Positions 45,843-55,297 of a stretch of 64,000 nt of DNA are shown here, in pieces. The first letter of the stretch is position 1. Each line of letters starts with the position of its first letter. The translations under genes were made by a program, and so were the position numbers. A model generated the notes under the pieces. The model ran no database searches and had not been told where the DNA came from. It saw nothing but the letters and a program-made list of their open reading frames with translations. Source of the stretch: CAZWCX01 sp964632945 (GTDB lineage Bacteria; Planctomycetota; MHYJ01; WSZJ01; CAZWCX01); the NCBI GenBank assembly GCA_964632945.1, contig CAZWCX010000019.1:1-64000 (forward strand), given 5' to 3'.

Positions 45843-47861
45843 ATGAATCGACCCCTGTCCCGCCGGATCCTGGCCGGCCTTCTCCTGATCCTTCTTCCGT
45901 TCGGGGGCCGGCTCGCCGCCGAGCCCACCGAACCCGTCGCGTCCGACCGGATCGCGGCGGTCGCGGTTTGCCAGGTCCTGCAGGAAGGCCACCTCTCCCG
46001 CGACGTCGTCGACGACAAGATTTCCCGCCGCTTCTATCGCGGCTTCCTCGATGCGTTCGACCCGATGAAGCTGTACTTCCTCGACGGCGACGTGCGGGAT
46101 TTTGCGGGCTTCGAGACCCTGCTCGACGACTTGATCCTCGAGGGGGATCTCGACTTCGCCTACCTGGTCTACCGCCGATTCCTGGCGCGGCTGGAGACGC
46201 GGATCGCGTGGGCGATGGAGTATGCACGATCCGCCCACGACTGGGCGAAGCAGGACCGCGTGATCACGGACGCGAAGGCCGCGCCGTGGCCGAAGACGGA
46301 TGAGGAGGCGAAGGAGCGCTGGCGGACGCGCATCAAGTACGAGCTCCTCTCGCTGATCGTGGACGGCAGCTCCGAGGAGGATGCGCGCAAGCGGATCGAG
46401 CGTCGCTATCGGACCGTGGCGCGGGAGTGGCACAGGCTGCCGGACGCGGAACTGGTGGAGATGTTCCTGAACGCGCTCACGAGCGGATTCGACCCGCACA
46501 CGACGTACATGTCCGCCTACGCGCTGCAGGACTTCGAGATCGGCCTCGAGCTCTCCCTGGAGGGGATCGGCGCGGTGCTGACCAGCGAGGACGGGACCTG
46601 TGAGATCCGCGAGATCGTCCCCGGCGGCGCGGCCGACCTGGATGGACGGCTCAAGCCGGGGGACCGGATCGTGGCGGTCGGCCAAGGCGAGGCGGGCGAG
46701 GTGGTCGACGTCGTGGAGATGCGGCTGCGCGACGTGGTCAAGCTGGTGCGCGGAAAGGCCGGCACGCTCGTGCGCCTGGAAGTGATCCCGGCCCATTCGC
46801 AGAAGCGCGAAACGTACGTTCTGGCCCGCCGCAAGATCGAGCTCAAGGATCGCGGCGCGAAGGGGGAAGTCGTCGGCGTCCCCGCGGGGGACCGGCAGGT
46901 CCAGGTCGGCGTCATCGACCTGCCCTCGTTCTATGCGGCGGACGCGGATCCCCGTTTCGGGTCCGCCCCGGTCCGCACCGCCACGGAGGATGTGCGGGCG
47001 ATCCTGCGCGATTTCAAGGCTCGCAACGTGGATGTCGTGGTCCTGGACCTGCGGACCAACGGCGGCGGTCTCCTGAACGAGGCGATCGGGATCGCGGGCC
47101 TGTTCATCGACAAGGGCCCGATGGTCCTGGTGAAGGATGCGCGCGGGCGGATCATCCCACACCCGGACGAGGAGCCGGGCGTGGAATGGGGGGGGGCGCT
47201 GATGGTGGTGGTCAGCCGCTTCACGGCGAGCGCCTCGGAAATCGTCGCGGGGGCGATCCAGGACTACGGCCGCGGCCTGATCATCGGCGACGCGCAATCG
47301 CACGGAAAGGGGACGGTGCAACGGATCCTCCCGCTCGGGGAGTTCCTGCCCTCGGCCGAGGCCGCGGGCGCGATCAAGCTGACGATGCAGAAGTTCTACC
47401 GCCCGGGCGGCGCGAGTACGCAGGTGCGGGGCGTGGCCAGCGACATCGTGCTCCCCTCGTGGACCGACCACGACGACTTCAGCGAGTCCTCCCTCAACTA
47501 CGCCCTGGAATTCGATCAGGTGCCCGCCGGCCGCTTCACTCCCATGAAGACCCTGTCGCCGGAGAACATTCAATCGGTGCGCGCGCAGTCGCTCCTCCGT
47601 CAGGAGGAGAAAGAGGAGTTGCGGGAGCAGCGCCGGATCCGCGATGCCGTGTTCGCCCGCCGGGCGCAGAAGGACCTGGTTTTCAATGAGGAGATCCTGC
47701 GGGCCATGCGCAAGGAGATCACTTCGGAGGAGGAGGCCCGGGCGGAAAACGGCGGCGCCGCGGAGGAGACCCGCCGGCCGCCGTTCGGCAGCACGGCCTA
47801 CACGCGCGAAGTGCTGGCGATCGCCGCGGACCTCGTGTCCGCCGGCCGAAAGGGGAAGTAG
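45843..47861 (+). CDS. prc: C-terminal processing (tail-specific) protease Prc/Tsp, S41A
   Basis: This 672-residue exported serine protease has a signal peptide (RILAGLLLILLPFGGRLAA). Its long N-terminal domain (DAFDPMKLYFLDGDVRDFAG, FDPHTTYMSAYALQDFEI) is typical of Prc rather than shorter CtpA. A PDZ domain follows at about residues 230-320 (LEGIGAVLTSEDGTCEIREI). The S41 catalytic part has Ser465 in TASASEI and Lys489 in SHGKGTVQ, the usual Ser-Lys dyad. A charged C-terminal tail follows. It probably trims periplasmic lipoproteins or cell-wall hydrolases and degrades mistranslated proteins. The ATG lies after a promoter-like element. Confidence 0.93.
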   Translation: MNRPLSRRILAGLLLILLPFGGRLAAEPTEPVASDRIAAVAVCQVLQEGHLSRDVVDDKISRRFYRGFLDAFDPMKLYFLDGDVRDFAGFETLLDDLILEGDLDFAYLVYRRFLARLETRIAWAMEYARSAHDWAKQDRVITDAKAAPWPKTDEEAKERWRTRIKYELLSLIVDGSSEEDARKRIERRYRTVAREWHRLPDAELVEMFLNALTSGFDPHTTYMSAYALQDFEIGLELSLEGIGAVLTSEDGTCEIREIVPGGAADLDGRLKPGDRIVAVGQGEAGEVVDVVEMRLRDVVKLVRGKAGTLVRLEVIPAHSQKRETYVLARRKIELKDRGAKGEVVGVPAGDRQVQVGVIDLPSFYAADADPRFGSAPVRTATEDVRAILRDFKARNVDVVVLDLRTNGGGLLNEAIGIAGLFIDKGPMVLVKDARGRIIPHPDEEPGVEWGGALMVVVSRFTASASEIVAGAIQDYGRGLIIGDAQSHGKGTVQRILPLGEFLPSAEAAGAIKLTMQKFYRPGGASTQVRGVASDIVLPSWTDHDDFSESSLNYALEFDQVPAGRFTPMKTLSPENIQSVRAQSLLRQEEKEELREQRRIRDAVFARRAQKDLVFNEEILRAMRKEITSEEEARAENGGAAEETRRPPFGSTAYTREVLAIAADLVSAGRKGK

Positions 47862-47911
47862 CCGCCCGGGGGCGCCGGCTGCCGTCCGGCGCCCCGGGAC
47901 GGATCGCAGCC

Positions 47912-49738
47912 ATGGCCGTATTGCTCGCCTGCCAGGACCTCACCAAGGCCTTCGACCGTCGGCCCCTGTTCGCGGACACCTCCTTCGGGGTCGACGACGG
48001 CGATCGGATCGGCCTGATTGGCCCGAATGGAGCGGGCAAATCGACCTTTCTCAAGGTGCTGGCGGGGCTCGAGGCGCCGGACGCCGGGACCGTGGCGCTC
48101 CGGCGCGGCGCGCGCGTGGCCTACGTGCCGCAGGAAGACTCCTTCCCGGTCGGGGCGACCGCGCTCGAAGTGGTGGCGGCCGCCGTCGACCGGCGCGTGG
48201 AGGCTCACGAGCGCGACACGCGCGCCCACGTTACCTTGGGCAAGGCCGGATTCGAGGACGCGGAGATTCCGGTCGAGCGCCTGTCGGGCGGTTGGCGTCG
48301 GAGACTCTCGATCGCCCGCGGCCTGGTCGATGAGCCCGAGCTGCTGCTCCTCGACGAGCCCACGAACCACCTCGATCTGGAGGGAATCCTCTGGCTCGAG
48401 GACCTCCTGCGTTCCGCGCGGTTCGCCAGCGTGTGCGTGACCCACGACCGCTACTTCCTGGACGCCGTCTGCACGCGCATCGTGGAACTGTCCCGGGCCT
48501 ACGCGGGCGGGATCTTCCGGGTGGACGGCGACTACGAGAAGTTCCTCGGCCGACGCGCCGACTTCCTCGATACCCAGGCCCAGGAGGAACGGGCCCTGGC
48601 CGGGAAGGTGCGCCGGGACATCCAGTGGCTGAAACGCGGCGCCAAGGCGCAGCGGTGCCAGCCCAAGAGCATTCAGGAGGGCGCCGCCGAGCGCCAGGCC
48701 GAGTTGGTCGAACTGCGCGCGCGCAACGCGCCGGTCGGGGGCGCCGGAATCGACTTCGTCGCCACCGGCCGACAGACGGTCAAGCTGGTGGCGGCAAAGG
48801 GAATCGGCAAGGCCCTGGGCGGACGGCCGCTCTTCCGCAACCTCGACGTCACGCTCTCCCCCGGCATGCGCCTCGGACTGATCGGGCCGAACGGCAGCGG
48901 CAAGACCACGCTCCTGCGCGTCCTCACCGGCGGCCTCGAGCCGGATGCCGGGACCGTGACGCTCGCGGACCGGCTGCAGGTCGTCACCTTCACCCAGCAT
49001 CGCGCGGACCTGGACCTGGATCTCACCCTGCGCGAGGCGCTTTCGCCCGGGAGCGACGAACTGTTCTGGCAGGGCCGCAAGATCCACGTGACCTCCTGGG
49101 CCCGGCGTTTCCTGTTTTCACCCGACCGCCTGATTCAGCGCGTGCGCGAGCTTTCCGGCGGAGAGCAGGCGCGCATTCGGATCTCGCGTCTGATGCAGCA
49201 GTCGGCCGACGTGCTCGTCCTCGACGAACCGACCAACGACCTCGACATCGACTCGCTGGAGGTTCTGGAGGAGAGCCTGGAAGGGTTTCCCGGCGCGCTC
49301 GTCCTGGTCACCCATGATCGCTTCATGCTCGAGCGATTGGCGACGGGGATCCTGGCGCTCGACGGGTTCGGCGGCGCGCGGCACTTCGCCGACCTGTCCC
49401 AGTGGGAGGCGGCCGGTCGTCGGGCGCGGGCGCTCGAGGCCACGGCCCCGCCGCCGCGGCGGACGGGCGGATCGCGGGAGGCCGCGGCGGAGGCGGCGCC
49501 CGCGGCGAAACTCACCTACCAGGAAAAACGCGAACTCGAGACGATCGAGGAGACCATCCTGGCAGCGGAAGCGGAAGAACGTCGGCTCGAGGCGGAGGCG
49601 GCGGACCCCGGGATCCAGCACGATTATGTCCGCCTGGGGGCCGCGCACAAGGCGTTCGACGCCGCCCGGGAACGCGTGCGCGTGCTCTACCAGCGCTGGG
49701 AGGACCTGGAGGCCCGACGCCAGAGCGGGAAGTCCTGA
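47912..49738 (+). CDS. uup: ABC-F ATPase, Uup-type
   Basis: This 608-residue soluble protein has two ABC domains and no membrane segment. Domain 1 has GPNGAGKSTF, LSGGWRRRLSIARGL and LLLDEPTNHLDLEGILWLED. Domain 2 has GPNGSGKTTL, LSGGEQARIRISRL and VLDEPTNDLDIDSLEVLEE. A linker with charged helices lies between them, and the C-terminal 90 residues form a coiled coil (LETIEETILAAEAEERRLEA) as in Uup. ABC-F proteins act on ribosomes or, for Uup, also on branched DNA. It starts 50 bp after prc. Its 3' end overlaps a short ORF on the opposite strand. Confidence 0.9.
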   Translation: MAVLLACQDLTKAFDRRPLFADTSFGVDDGDRIGLIGPNGAGKSTFLKVLAGLEAPDAGTVALRRGARVAYVPQEDSFPVGATALEVVAAAVDRRVEAHERDTRAHVTLGKAGFEDAEIPVERLSGGWRRRLSIARGLVDEPELLLLDEPTNHLDLEGILWLEDLLRSARFASVCVTHDRYFLDAVCTRIVELSRAYAGGIFRVDGDYEKFLGRRADFLDTQAQEERALAGKVRRDIQWLKRGAKAQRCQPKSIQEGAAERQAELVELRARNAPVGGAGIDFVATGRQTVKLVAAKGIGKALGGRPLFRNLDVTLSPGMRLGLIGPNGSGKTTLLRVLTGGLEPDAGTVTLADRLQVVTFTQHRADLDLDLTLREALSPGSDELFWQGRKIHVTSWARRFLFSPDRLIQRVRELSGGEQARIRISRLMQQSADVLVLDEPTNDLDIDSLEVLEESLEGFPGALVLVTHDRFMLERLATGILALDGFGGARHFADLSQWEAAGRRARALEATAPPPRRTGGSREAAAEAAPAAKLTYQEKRELETIEETILAAEAEERRLEAEAADPGIQHDYVRLGAAHKAFDAARERVRVLYQRWEDLEARRQSGKS

Positions 49739-49884
49739 GCGGACTTCGACCGGCCGCCGGGTCCTTCCTGGGTCCAATCGGCGTGGCGGAGGTCGGCGGG
49801 GAACTCCCAGCGCCGCGGCTCCGCGGACGCCGCAACCGCGAACGCGAGGAGAAGGAACCCGAGCTCAATCGTCGCGCGCATCAT
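49687..49884 (-). CDS. 65-residue exported ORF coupled to the 3' end of metH
   Basis: The ATG at 49884-49882 overlaps the metH stop TGA (49883-49881), and GGAGGA lies four to five bases upstream; a second ATG follows directly. The product has a convincing signal peptide (ATIELGFLLLAFAVAASA) and then a mature part starting EPRRWEFPADLRHADWTQEG. The last third is antisense to the end of uup by 52 bp and looks low quality. This is either a small exported protein or the remains of a longer gene cut by the neighbouring uup. No family is recognised. Confidence 0.45.
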   Translation of the reverse strand: MMRATIELGFLLLAFAVAASAEPRRWEFPADLRHADWTQEGPGGRSKSAQDFPLWRRASRSSQRW

Positions 49885-52800
49885 CGGCTCCTCCGCGCGG
49901 AAATCGCCCCCTCCAGCTCCCGCAGCCCGTCGCCGTCCACCCCGAAGTACTTCGCGTCCGGGTGCTGGAAGACCAGCGCGCTCACGCTGGCCTCCGGTTC
50001 CATCATGAACCCCTCCGTGAGCCGCACGCCGATGTCGGCGGGCTGCAGCAGACGGAACAGCGCCTCCTGGTCCTCCAGGCGCGGGCAGGACGGGTACCCG
50101 AACGAAACCCGAAGTCCGCGGTAGTGCGCCTGGAACCGCTGTTGCATGGTCAACTCGGGCGGGTCGGGGAATCCCCACATCGCCCGCAGGCGGGTGTGCA
50201 GAAGTTCGGCGAACGCCTCGGCGCTCTCGATGGCGAGGGCCTGCAGCACATGGCACTTCACATACTCGCCGGACGTCTTGAACCGCTCCACGTGCTCGCG
50301 CAGGCCGTCGCCGCAGGTGGTGAGGAAGAGGGCCACGTAGTCGGGGCGGGGATCGCCCACGGGCGTGCAGTAGTCGGCGAGGCAGAGTCCGTCGCCGCGC
50401 GTTTGCCGGGCGAAGGTGAAGCGGTGGATCTCGTTGCGTCCGTCCGGGGAGTAGAGCACGAGATCGTTGCCGTCCCCGCGCGCGGGGAAAAACCGCCAGA
50501 CGGCATGCGCCTTCATCCAGCCGTAGGCTTGGCAGGCGTCCTGCACGTACGCGACCGTGTCGCGCAGCCGCAGGGCCTTCTCGTCTTTCGCCTCCACCGC
50601 CTGCTGGAAGTTCCCGCGCAGCCCGAGATGCTTGCTGAAAAGCATTTGCGGATTCAGGTAGGGGTGAATCTCATCGAGCCGGAAGTCGCGCAGGACATGC
50701 CGCTTGAGGTCCGGCGGGGCGTTGCGCTCGAACGCCTGATTGAGCTTCGCGGGGGCATGGCGGGGCGTGCACGCCGCCGGAGTCGCGTCGGCCCGGGCCG
50801 CCGACTGGCCCTGCAGGCGGGAAATCTCCTCGCGCAGGCGCGCCTCGAGTTCGGGCCGCCGGACCGGGTCGGTGAGACGGTTGGCCAGGTCCAGGCCTTC
50901 CATCGCGTCCTTGGCGTAGACCGTCAACCCGTCGTACTCCGCCGCGATTTTCGTATAGGTGAACTTCTTGGTCAGCGCGGCGCCGCCGACGAAGAGGGGG
51001 ACCGAGATCCCCGCATTCCGCAGGTCCCCGGCGGTCGTCACCATCTGCTGCGCCGACTTCACCAGCAGACCGCTCAGCCCGATCGCGTCCACCTTGTGCT
51101 GCTTGTACGCCTGGATCAGCGTCTCGCTCAAACACTTGATCCCGAGGTTGATCACCCGGTACCCGTTGTTGGAGAAGATGATTTCCACCAGATTCTTGCC
51201 GATGTCGTGGACGTCCCCCTTCACGGTGGCGAGGAGGAACGTCGCCTTCACGGAGGTGTCCGCCTTGTCCATGAAGCGTTCCAGATGGGCGATCGCCGCC
51301 TTCATCACCTCGGCGCTCTGCAGGACTTCCGCCACGATCAGTTCGTTGGCCCCGAACAGGCGGCCGACCTCGTCCATCCCGGCCATCAGCGGGCCGTTGA
51401 TCACCTCCAGGGGTGTGTACTTCTGCAGGGCGAGGTCGAGATTCTCGAGCAGGCCCTCCTTCGTCCCCTCCACGACCCGCCGCGCGATGCGCTCTTCGAC
51501 CGGGAGGTGCGCGGTGACGTCGATCGGCGCCGCCTTGCGGCGGGCGGCGTCGCGGAACAGGCTCGCGAAGGCGTCGATCGCATCCGCGCGGCGGTCGTAG
51601 AGCAGGTCCTCCGCCGCCTCGCGCTCGCGGGGTGGGATCGAGGCATACCGGGCGAGCTTCTCGGAATTCACGATGGCGAAGTCGAGGCCCGCGCGCGTGC
51701 AGTGATAGAGGAAGACGCTGTTCAGCACCTCTCGTGAGGCCTCGGGGAGGCCGAACGACACGTTCGAGATCCCCAGGATCGTTCGCACTTCCGGAAGGGC
51801 GTCCTTGATCGCCGTGATCCCCTCGATCGTCCGGGCCGCCGACCCGACATAGTTGGCGTCCCCGCTCGCGCACGGGAACACCAACGGGTCGAAAATGATG
51901 TCGGTCGCCGCGATGCCGTACTTCCGGGTGAGCAGATCGAACGACCGCCGGGCCACGGCGAGCTTGCGCTCGACGGTGACCGCCATCCCCTGCTCCTTGT
52001 CCTCGTCGATGCAGCCCACGACCAGCGCCGCGCCGTAGTCGCGCGCCAGCGGGCAGACCTCGGCGAAACGCTCCTCGCCGTCCTCCAGGTTGATGGAGTT
52101 GATGATCGACTTCCCCTGGCAGTGCTTGAGCGCGCGCTCGATCACGCGGGCGTCGGTCGAGTCGATCATGATCGGCGCCTTCACCTTGCGCACGAGCAGC
52201 GGCAGGAACGCGTCCATGTCCGCGGCTTCGTCGCGGTCGGGGTTCGCGAGGCATACGTCGACGACCTGCGCGCCGGCCTTCACCTGTTTGCGGCCGATCT
52301 CGGCCGCCTCTTCGACCTTCCCCTTGGCGATCAGGTCCTTGAACTTGCGGCTGCCGATCGAGTTGGTCCGCTCGCCGACGATCACCGGGCGGTTGTCCTC
52401 TTCCAGCACCAGGAATTCCGTGCCCGACACCATGAGGCGCCGGCCCGAGGGAATCTGCCGGGGCGCCTTGCCCGCCGCCATGTCCGCAATCAACCGGATG
52501 TGCTCGGGTGTGGTGCCGCAGCATCCGCCCACGAAGTTCAACCAGCCGTTGACCACGAACCGCTCGAGCTTGGTCGCAATCAACTCCGGGGATTCGTTGA
52601 ACCGCCCTTCCTCGTCCGGGAGCCCGGCGTTCGGATAACACGAGACGAACGTCCGCGCGAGCTCCGAAAGCGCGCGCACATGGTTGGTCATGAACTCCGG
52701 CCCCGTGGAACAGTTCAGCCCGACCGACAGCGGCTCGAAGTGCTCCACCGAGGCGTACAGCGCTTCGACGGGTTGCCCGGCCAACATCGTCCCCATCGGC

Positions 52801-53447
52801 TCGATCGTGCCGGAGATCAGGATCGGCATCCGGATCCCGCATTCGGCCAGGTAGCGCCGCGCGGCCAGCGCCGCCGCCTTCAGGTTGAGCGTGTCCAGGC
52901 AGGTCTCGATCAGCAGCAGGTCGACGCCCCCGTCCACCAGGCCGCGCACCTGTTCCCGGTAGTGGGCCGCCAGGGCGTCGAACGAAATCCCGCCGGTGAC
53001 GGAGATCGTCTTGGTGGTCGGACCCAGCGAGCCGGCGACGAATCGCGGTCGGGCGGTCGAAGAGTAGCGGGCCGCCGCCTGCCGCGCCACCCGCGCGGCC
53101 GCGAGGTTGATGTCGTAGGCCCGGTGCGCCAGACCGAATTCGCCCAGCACGATCGGAGTCCCGCCGAACGTGTTGGTCTCCAGGATGTCCGCCCCGGCCT
53201 GAAGGTACCCTTCGTGAATCCCCCGGATCAGGTCCGGACGGGTGAGGCAGAGCGCCTCATTGCAGCCGTGATACGGCTCCCCGCCGAAGTCTTCCGCGGT
53301 CGGGTTGAGGGTGTGGATCATCGTCCCCATGGCGCCGTCGAACACCAGGACGCGCTGCGCCAGCAGGTCCCGCAATTCGGCCTCGGAGCGCCGGAAGCGG
53401 GACGGATCGGCCACCGGGGCCGGGAGGGGGTCTTGCGTCGAACTCAT
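49881..53447 (-). CDS. metH: Cobalamin-dependent methionine synthase, full length
   Basis: This 1188-residue cytosolic enzyme transfers a methyl group from methyltetrahydrofolate to homocysteine through cobalamin. All four modules are present: the homocysteine domain (FDGAMGTMIHTLNPTAEDFG, zinc Cys in GLNCSTGP and GGCCGTTPEHI), the pterin domain (VVDVCLANPDRDE, MIDSTD), the cobalamin module with DVHDIGKN near residue 745, and the AdoMet reactivation domain (GYPSCPRLEDQEALFRLL). The ATG follows GGGTGAT. The gene is in the usual size range. A small exported ORF starts at its stop codon. No B12 riboswitch fits in the 118 bp upstream gap. Confidence 0.96.
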   Translation of the reverse strand: MSSTQDPLPAPVADPSRFRRSEAELRDLLAQRVLVFDGAMGTMIHTLNPTAEDFGGEPYHGCNEALCLTRPDLIRGIHEGYLQAGADILETNTFGGTPIVLGEFGLAHRAYDINLAAARVARQAAARYSSTARPRFVAGSLGPTTKTISVTGGISFDALAAHYREQVRGLVDGGVDLLLIETCLDTLNLKAAALAARRYLAECGIRMPILISGTIEPMGTMLAGQPVEALYASVEHFEPLSVGLNCSTGPEFMTNHVRALSELARTFVSCYPNAGLPDEEGRFNESPELIATKLERFVVNGWLNFVGGCCGTTPEHIRLIADMAAGKAPRQIPSGRRLMVSGTEFLVLEEDNRPVIVGERTNSIGSRKFKDLIAKGKVEEAAEIGRKQVKAGAQVVDVCLANPDRDEAADMDAFLPLLVRKVKAPIMIDSTDARVIERALKHCQGKSIINSINLEDGEERFAEVCPLARDYGAALVVGCIDEDKEQGMAVTVERKLAVARRSFDLLTRKYGIAATDIIFDPLVFPCASGDANYVGSAARTIEGITAIKDALPEVRTILGISNVSFGLPEASREVLNSVFLYHCTRAGLDFAIVNSEKLARYASIPPREREAAEDLLYDRRADAIDAFASLFRDAARRKAAPIDVTAHLPVEERIARRVVEGTKEGLLENLDLALQKYTPLEVINGPLMAGMDEVGRLFGANELIVAEVLQSAEVMKAAIAHLERFMDKADTSVKATFLLATVKGDVHDIGKNLVEIIFSNNGYRVINLGIKCLSETLIQAYKQHKVDAIGLSGLLVKSAQQMVTTAGDLRNAGISVPLFVGGAALTKKFTYTKIAAEYDGLTVYAKDAMEGLDLANRLTDPVRRPELEARLREEISRLQGQSAARADATPAACTPRHAPAKLNQAFERNAPPDLKRHVLRDFRLDEIHPYLNPQMLFSKHLGLRGNFQQAVEAKDEKALRLRDTVAYVQDACQAYGWMKAHAVWRFFPARGDGNDLVLYSPDGRNEIHRFTFARQTRGDGLCLADYCTPVGDPRPDYVALFLTTCGDGLREHVERFKTSGEYVKCHVLQALAIESAEAFAELLHTRLRAMWGFPDPPELTMQQRFQAHYRGLRVSFGYPSCPRLEDQEALFRLLQPADIGVRLTEGFMMEPEASVSALVFQHPDAKYFGVDGDGLRELEGAISARRSR

Positions 53448-53492
53448 GCATCACCCAAGGCAGACGAGGCTCGTCAACCAACGTAGCGGAGG

Positions 53493-53523
53493 ATATTACC
53501 GCAATTGCAGAGGCTTGCGCAAG
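53493..53523 (-). promoter_or_regulatory. Possible metH promoter with palindrome
   Basis: On the minus strand TTGCGC (53522-53517) is followed after 18 bp by TAATAT (53498-53493). The -35 hexamer lies within a perfect palindrome CTTGCGCAAG (53514-53523), which could be an operator. The region is notably AT-richer than its surroundings. Confidence 0.45.
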
Positions 53524-53565
53524 AGAGATTTGCGGCGGGGGGTCGGCGCGAGCGGGAGGGGGAAG

Positions 53566-54879
53566 TTACCCATCGCCCGGAGGTTTTGCCTGGGCCTCAG
53601 GTTGCGACGTGGCGGCCGGCAGTTCCGCGAGCGCGGAGCGCAACTGAGAGAGCTGGTCGGTGTAGTCGGGGGGCGGTTTGGGCAGGAAGACGCCGACGGT
53701 GTTCAGACCCGAGGCGCTGTCCGGGCTCACCCACTTGACGACCCCCGAAACGCGGATCGCCTTGTTGATGGGCGGGACGACCAGGACGATGTCGAGCTCC
53801 TCGTCCATCTGCGGAGGGATCGCGGTGTCGAACCCCAGCCCGGCCCGGCTCAGATTGTGCAGGAACCCGTCCAGCCCCTCCTTGACCCCGGAGAGCCGCG
53901 ATTCCCGGACCCGGATGAAGGTGAGTCGCGCGTCCTTGACGGTGAGCCGGACTTCCCGTACCGGCGCGCCCGGTTCCGTGCCGGGAGCCGGCGCGGGCGT
54001 CACGTTGGGGCTGCCGGGAACCCCGGTCGCCCGAGGGCCCGGCCGCAGGCGGGCCTGGGCCGTCTTCACCTCCGCGATCCGGCGCAGGACGATGTTCATG
54101 TCCGGCCGCCGCATCGGGTCCTTGTCCAGCATCGTCACGATCAGGCGGTGGATCTCCTCCGGGACCGCCATCCCCGGCGTCCGCGGCCATCGGAAGGGCT
54201 CCTTGAGGTGCTTTTGGAGAATCTCCTCCTGGGATCGTCCCGAGAACGGCGGGCTGCCGGTATACACCTCATTCATGGTCGCCCCGAGCGAATAGACGTC
54301 CGTCCGGTGGTCCAGGGGCTTGCCTTGGATCTGTTCGGGTGACATGTACGACGGGGTACCCTGGACGGTGGTTTTCCGGAAGAGGTTGAAGGAGGTCGTG
54401 AGCCGGTTCGGCTTTTCGGCGATGGAGAGATCGATCAGCTTCACCCGTCCGGTCGACGGGTCCACCAGCAGATTCTCCGGCTTCACGTCCTTGTGGATGA
54501 TCCCGTTCAGGTGCAGGTAGCAGAGGGCGTCGGCCGCCCCCTGGAAGAGGTCCAGCGCCAGGCGGGGGAGATCCGGGCTCTTTTGCTGGAGGAGGCGCTT
54601 GACGTTGCTGCCGGTGAAGAGTTCCAGAACCATGTACTCGTCCGGACCCACCGCGCCGGCGGAGTAGAGCTTGATCAGGTTTTCGTGATCCAGGGTCTGG
54701 AGCAGCAAGGCTTCCGAACGGAAGGCCTTCTGGAGTTTCCCATCCGCCCGGGCCTCCGGCTTGAGCACCTTGACCGCGCGCGGCTCCTTGGTCAGCAGGT
54801 CCTGCGCGGTGTAAATGAAAGCAGACCCGCCCTCGGCGAGTTTCTCGAGAATCTGGATCCCCGGGATGTTCGGTCCCAT
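53566..54879 (-). CDS. Ser/Thr protein kinase fused to a PilZ domain
   Basis: This 437-residue cytoplasmic protein begins with a Hanks-type kinase: glycine loop LAEGGSAF, Lys37 in AVKVLK, HKDVKPEN with Asp131 (HKD instead of HRD), and DLS at 150-152 in place of DFG, then GTPSYMSPEQ. After a Pro-rich linker comes a PilZ-like domain with NLSRAGLGF (a D/NxSxxG motif) and upstream Arg-rich FIRVRESR. There is no transmembrane helix. The fusion suggests c-di-GMP control of phosphorylation. The ATG at 54877-54879 has GGAG upstream; a TTG 51 bases further up with AGGAG is an alternative. The usual kinase metal Asp is kept, so activity is plausible. Confidence 0.82.
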   Translation of the reverse strand: MGPNIPGIQILEKLAEGGSAFIYTAQDLLTKEPRAVKVLKPEARADGKLQKAFRSEALLLQTLDHENLIKLYSAGAVGPDEYMVLELFTGSNVKRLLQQKSPDLPRLALDLFQGAADALCYLHLNGIIHKDVKPENLLVDPSTGRVKLIDLSIAEKPNRLTTSFNLFRKTTVQGTPSYMSPEQIQGKPLDHRTDVYSLGATMNEVYTGSPPFSGRSQEEILQKHLKEPFRWPRTPGMAVPEEIHRLIVTMLDKDPMRRPDMNIVLRRIAEVKTAQARLRPGPRATGVPGSPNVTPAPAPGTEPGAPVREVRLTVKDARLTFIRVRESRLSGVKEGLDGFLHNLSRAGLGFDTAIPPQMDEELDIVLVVPPINKAIRVSGVVKWVSPDSASGLNTVGVFLPKPPPDYTDQLSQLRSALAELPAATSQPEAQAKPPGDG

Positions 54880-55297
54880 GCTGGACTCCACTTTGCCGGA
54901 CAGGGTAGCAACGTCCGGGGGAGGGGTCAAGCCGCTCCTTGGAACATTGTGGAAAAGCTGTGGATAGACCCTCGGGGCCTGTGGACGGGGCGCCCGGCAC
55001 TCCTCCGGGATGTGGAGAACCGCCGCGATGCGTGGCCTAACTCGCTTCTTGTCATGCGGTTGTGGGCGGACCGGAGAGCCCCTCGAACGTGGAATCCGCG
55101 GGGAATCAGGGTGTGGGTAGGGGTGGGCTTGTGGATAACCGCGAGCCCTGGGCGCTCCGCCTCGACCGATTCTCCATTTTTCCGGCGCCCGAAACGTGGT
55201 GGAAGACCCGCGGGCTCCTTGACCGCCCGGCGAGATGGTTGGGGCGGGGGGCGCGGAGTCGCGGTGCGGAAGGGCGCGCCGAACTCGACGATTCTCG
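54880..55297. other. Intergenic region with a cluster of DnaA-box-like 9-mers
   Basis: This 418 bp gap contains no convincing gene. TGTGGATAA (reverse complement of the DnaA box TTATCCACA) occurs perfectly at 55130-55138. One-mismatch copies lie at 54948-54956, 54959-54967 and 55011-55019, and a two-mismatch copy at 55112-55120; weaker ones start at 54980 and 55061. All are in the same orientation. There is no strongly AT-rich unwinding block, only short AT-richer patches near 55040 and 55175. It is a candidate replication origin, DnaA-titration site or DnaA-controlled promoter. Confidence 0.55.

Noticed and set aside
44341..46227. 628-codon minus-strand frame over the pseudogene
   Set aside because: Arg/Pro-rich shadow. 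The plus-strand segments show real domain features instead.
53448..53565. Cobalamin riboswitch before metH
   Set aside because: The gap is only 118 bp and no B12-box-like sequence was seen.
54879..54930. Upstream TTG start for the kinase-PilZ gene
   Set aside because: AGGAG is present, but the ATG at 54879 has a site at better spacing and starts just before the kinase fold. Not fully excluded.
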